Source: Caldifarciminota bacterium
GTDB lineage: Bacteria; Hydrothermota; Tepidihabitantia; B3-TA06; JALVRC01
Reading direction: 5' to 3'
Length of the DNA stretch: 17,257 bases
Assembly (NCBI GenBank): GCA_027025255.1
Contig: JALVRC010000052.1
Coordinates: 1 to 17,257, forward strand
Shown here: piece by piece, positions 15,327 to 17,257 of the stretch
Layout of the letters: each line of letters opens with the position of its first letter
Numbering within the stretch: position 1 is the first letter of the stretch
Translations under genes and position numbers: made by a program
The notes under the pieces: model-generated
Told to the model about the DNA's origin: nothing
The model's input: the letters and a program-made list of their open reading frames with translations, nothing else
The model's database searches: none

Positions 15327-16751
15327 CTAAATTATATACATATTTATTACTCTGTCAAGTCTTTTAATTGTCCTTATTTTACCCAGGACTTCAATTATAT
15401 CAAACAAGGGTGGGCCTACCTTTCTCCCTGTTAAAGCAGCCCTTACAGGATGGATAAAAAGTCCTGCCTTTTCCCCTCTCTCTTCAGACAGTGCTCTTAG
15501 CTCCTCTTCAAGGTGAGACTTATCCCATACCTCAAGAGCCTCATACCTTTGTTTTATAAGCTTTAAATGTTCTATGCCAGTCTTTATATATTTCATGGCT
15601 TTTTTCTCAATATCATAATCCTCAAACAAATATATACGGGCAGTCTCAATCAAATCAACAAGCGTAGTAGCTCTATCCCTTATAAGTTCTAAAACTCTAT
15701 AAAAATAATCCCTATCTTTATCTATCACCGATAACATACCGTTTATACCCTGATGTTTTATAAAACTTAAAACCTCGTCTGATAAAGCTTCAATATCCAT
15801 TTCTTTAATATACATACTATTCATCCATAAAAGCTTATCCTTATCAAAAACAGCATTACTCTTTTTTACCCTTTTTACGTCAAATAAGGCAATAATATCA
15901 GCTAAATCCATTATCTCTCTATTATCTCCCGGAGACCAACCAAGCAAAGTAAGATAGTTTACAAGGGCTTTTGAAATGATTCCATCTTGTCTGTATTCGT
16001 CTATAGAAGAAGCACCGTGCCTTTTAGAAAGCTTCTTTTTATCAGGTCCAAGTATAAGCGGAAGATGAGCGAATAACGGAGGATTAAAACCTAAAGCCTT
16101 ATACAGAAGTATTTGCTTAAATGTATTATTTATATGCTCAACCCCCCTTATTACATGAGTAATCCCCATTAACGCATCATCAACAACAACAGAAAAATTG
16201 TATGTAAAAGACTCATCTGAACGCATAATAACAAAATCTTCTATATCACTATGTTTTTTCCTTATTTCTCCATGAATCAAATCATTATACACACTTTCAC
16301 CATTCGGGATAAAAAACCTTATAACATAGGGGTCACCTGCTTTTAACTTCCTTTCTATCTCATCATCCGTAAGATTTAGACACAATCTATCATATTTCCA
16401 TGCCCTGCCTTCTTTTGAAGCCTGCTCTCTTTCATTCCTAAGTCTATCCGTACTGCAAAAACACCTATAAGCCTTATTTTCCTCAATAAGCTTATCAGCA
16501 AACCTTTTGTATATACCAAATCTTTGTGATTGGAAAAAAGGCCCTTCATCCCACTCAATCCCCAACCATTTAAAACCTTCAATTATACTATTTAAAGAGG
16601 CTTCTGTTGACCTCTCTCTATCAGTATCCTCTATCCTTAAAAGAAATTTACCCTTTTTATTTCTTGAATAAAAAAAATTATAAAGAGCGGTTCGTGCAAG
16701 ACCTATATGTATTGCTCCAGTCGGAGACGGTGCTATTCTTGTTTTTATCAT
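15327..16751 (-). CDS. gltX: Glutamyl-tRNA synthetase
   Basis: Class I aminoacyl-tRNA synthetase charging tRNA-Glu, and possibly tRNA-Gln if non-discriminating. From the preferred start it has 474 residues, normal bacterial GluRS length. IAPSPTGAIHIGLART (6-21) contains the HIGH-type motif and the PSPTG that precedes it. LRIEDTDRER follows near 38-47, and the KMSKS-type loop is KKLSKRHG near 244-251. The helical C-terminal anticodon-binding region ends near GRKVGPPLFDIIEVLG. The open frame begins at a TTG at 16763. The ATG at 16751 sits right before the family-typical IKTRIAPSPTG start and is preferred. No Shine-Dalgarno is visible. It follows tRNA-Ser(GCT) by 16 bases and precedes tRNA-Gln by 9. 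A GlnRS is unlikely from the motif pattern. Confidence 0.95.
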   Translation of the reverse strand: MIKTRIAPSPTGAIHIGLARTALYNFFYSRNKKGKFLLRIEDTDRERSTEASLNSIIEGFKWLGIEWDEGPFFQSQRFGIYKRFADKLIEENKAYRCFCSTDRLRNEREQASKEGRAWKYDRLCLNLTDDEIERKLKAGDPYVIRFFIPNGESVYNDLIHGEIRKKHSDIEDFVIMRSDESFTYNFSVVVDDALMGITHVIRGVEHINNTFKQILLYKALGFNPPLFAHLPLILGPDKKKLSKRHGASSIDEYRQDGIISKALVNYLTLLGWSPGDNREIMDLADIIALFDVKRVKKSNAVFDKDKLLWMNSMYIKEMDIEALSDEVLSFIKHQGINGMLSVIDKDRDYFYRVLELIRDRATTLVDLIETARIYLFEDYDIEKKAMKYIKTGIEHLKLIKQRYEALEVWDKSHLEEELRALSEERGEKAGLFIHPVRAALTGRKVGPPLFDIIEVLGKIRTIKRLDRVINMYII

Positions 16752-16767
16752 TATATATACCAAAAAA

Positions 16768-16856
<89 letters not shown>

Positions 16857-16862
16857 ATAAAA

Positions 16863-16947
16863 CGGAGGGTGAGGGATTTGAACCCCCAAGACCCGTTAAG
16901 GGTCGACGGATTTCAAGTCCGCTGCCTTACCGTTAGACTAACCCTCC
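16863..16947 (-). tRNA. tRNA-Ser, anticodon TGA
   Basis: An 85-base type II tRNA. The acceptor is GGAGGGT/ACCCTCC with discriminator G and no encoded CCA. The anticodon stem GCGGA/TCCGT has loop CTTGAAA, giving TGA, which reads TCA. The long variable arm (GACCC...GGGTC) marks serine. T arm GGGGG-TTCAAAT-CCCTC. It is six bases upstream of tRNA-Ser(GCT), so the two are a tandem pair from one precursor. Confidence 0.97.
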
Positions 16948-16956
16948 ATCTGAAAC

Positions 16957-16984
16957 ATTTTATATACTTTTTAAGTAAAGTCAA
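16957..16984 (-). promoter_or_regulatory. Sigma70-type promoter of the tRNA-Ser/gltX transcript
   Basis: Within the 61-base gap between the rightmost CDS and the tRNAs, the minus strand reads TTGACT (16979-16984), a 16-base AT-rich spacer, and TAAAAT (16957-16962). The predicted start point is only a few bases upstream of the tRNA-Ser(TGA) 5' end, as expected for stable-RNA promoters. It is the only clear promoter found in the window, since all other gaps are 22 bases or less. Confidence 0.7.
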
Positions 16985-17008
16985 GAAAAAATATTTTTAT
17001 AAACTATA

Positions 17009-17257
17009 TTATCTAACAATTACAAGTTTCTTTACTACCTCCTTGTTGTTGTTTTTATATTTTACAAAGTAAACTCCTTGAGTGAAGTCTTTTAATGAAA
17101 GTCTTTTTTTACTGCCTTTTAGCACTACCCTGCCCTGAATATCGTATATGGTGTAGGAGACAGTGTTTAGGAGTAGGTCTGTGCCTGTAAGCCTTATAAC
17201 AGTATTGCTTATATTTTTTTCTTCCTCTATCCCTTCAAAGTCTTCCCATCTGTACAC
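17009..17257 (-). CDS. C-terminal end of a secreted protein with a T9SS type A-like sorting domain (5' end outside the window)
   Basis: Only the last 82 or so codons lie in the window; the frame is open to the edge, so the GTG found at the edge is not taken as a start. The tail reads YTIYDIQGRVV, DFTQGVYFVKY and KKLVIVR. This is the same layout as the tail of the 861-residue peptidase (YAIFDINGRKV, DLSQGVYFLSI, MKVVKIK). It is the Por/T9SS C-terminal sorting domain pattern: a D-x-x-GR turn, a GVYF strand and a short basic-hydrophobic end. The cargo is unknown. It ends in TAA and is followed by the tRNA promoter, with no GC-rich terminator hairpin between them. Confidence 0.8.
   Translation of the reverse strand: MYRWEDFEGIEEEKNISNTVIRLTGTDLLLNTVSYTIYDIQGRVVLKGSKKRLSLKDFTQGVYFVKYKNNNKEVVKKLVIVR

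Noticed and set aside
15243..15434. Plus-strand ORF reading through tRNA-Gln (MAGGQGFEPRSTDPESAVLP...)
   Set aside because: This is the familiar false protein produced by translating the reverse complement of a tRNA; the cloverleaf on the minus strand is complete.
16986..16998. AT palindrome aaaaaatattttt after the rightmost CDS as a terminator
   Set aside because: No GC-paired stem and no stable hairpin; it overlaps the upstream part of the tRNA promoter and looks like AT-rich filler.

Overview
This is a compact, AT-rich bacterial chromosome segment in which every supported gene lies on the minus strand. Read 5' to 3' on that strand (right to left here), it holds 18 protein genes, the first and last cut by the window edges, and three tRNA genes. 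Nothing resembles a phage, insertion sequence, CRISPR array or defence island. A Gram-negative (diderm) cell is indicated by a LolA-like carrier, a LolB-like candidate lipoprotein, a predicted outer-membrane beta-barrel and two proteins ending in type IX secretion (T9SS)-like C-terminal sorting domains. The T9SS-like tails point to the FCB group or a neighbouring candidate phylum (WOR-3/Stahlbacteria-like lineages are one possibility). That placement is inference; no marker gene here settles it.

Layout. At the right edge is the C-terminal tail of a secreted T9SS-type protein. A 61-base gap follows, the longest non-coding stretch in the window, with a good sigma70-type promoter. It fires into tRNA-Ser(TGA), tRNA-Ser(GCT), gltX, tRNA-Gln(CTG) and a large secreted cysteine-peptidase-like protein. 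From that protein to the left edge, 16 CDSs follow with essentially no intergenic DNA. Successive reading frames share 1 to 25 bases, most often the 4-base ATGA. The order is: peptidase, lolA-like, hotdog thioesterase, rimO, beta-barrel, LolB-like lipoprotein, pdxA, split transketolase (N then C subunit), ftsE-like, ftsX, EnvC-like coiled-coil/LytM protein, DNA polymerase III delta'-like, recJ, pgeF/yfiH-like, small membrane protein, patatin.

How the genes fit together. Envelope biogenesis is one theme (LolA/LolB-like, beta-barrel, FtsEX-EnvC-like, patatin, secreted peptidase). Translation and its modification is another (gltX, tRNAs, RimO). Central metabolism feeding vitamin B6 is a third: transketolase makes erythrose-4-phosphate, the start of the PdxA pathway. 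DNA replication and repair (delta', RecJ) is the fourth.

The most notable signal is the FtsEX-EnvC-like module. The FtsE-like protein keeps the ABC fold pattern and Walker B but has lost Walker A, the Q-loop glutamine, the LSGGQ signature and the H-loop histidine. It therefore looks like a pseudo-ATPase. The partner LytM domain also lacks two of the usual M23 active-site histidines. A conserved cell-division machine thus appears to persist without its usual ATPase chemistry.
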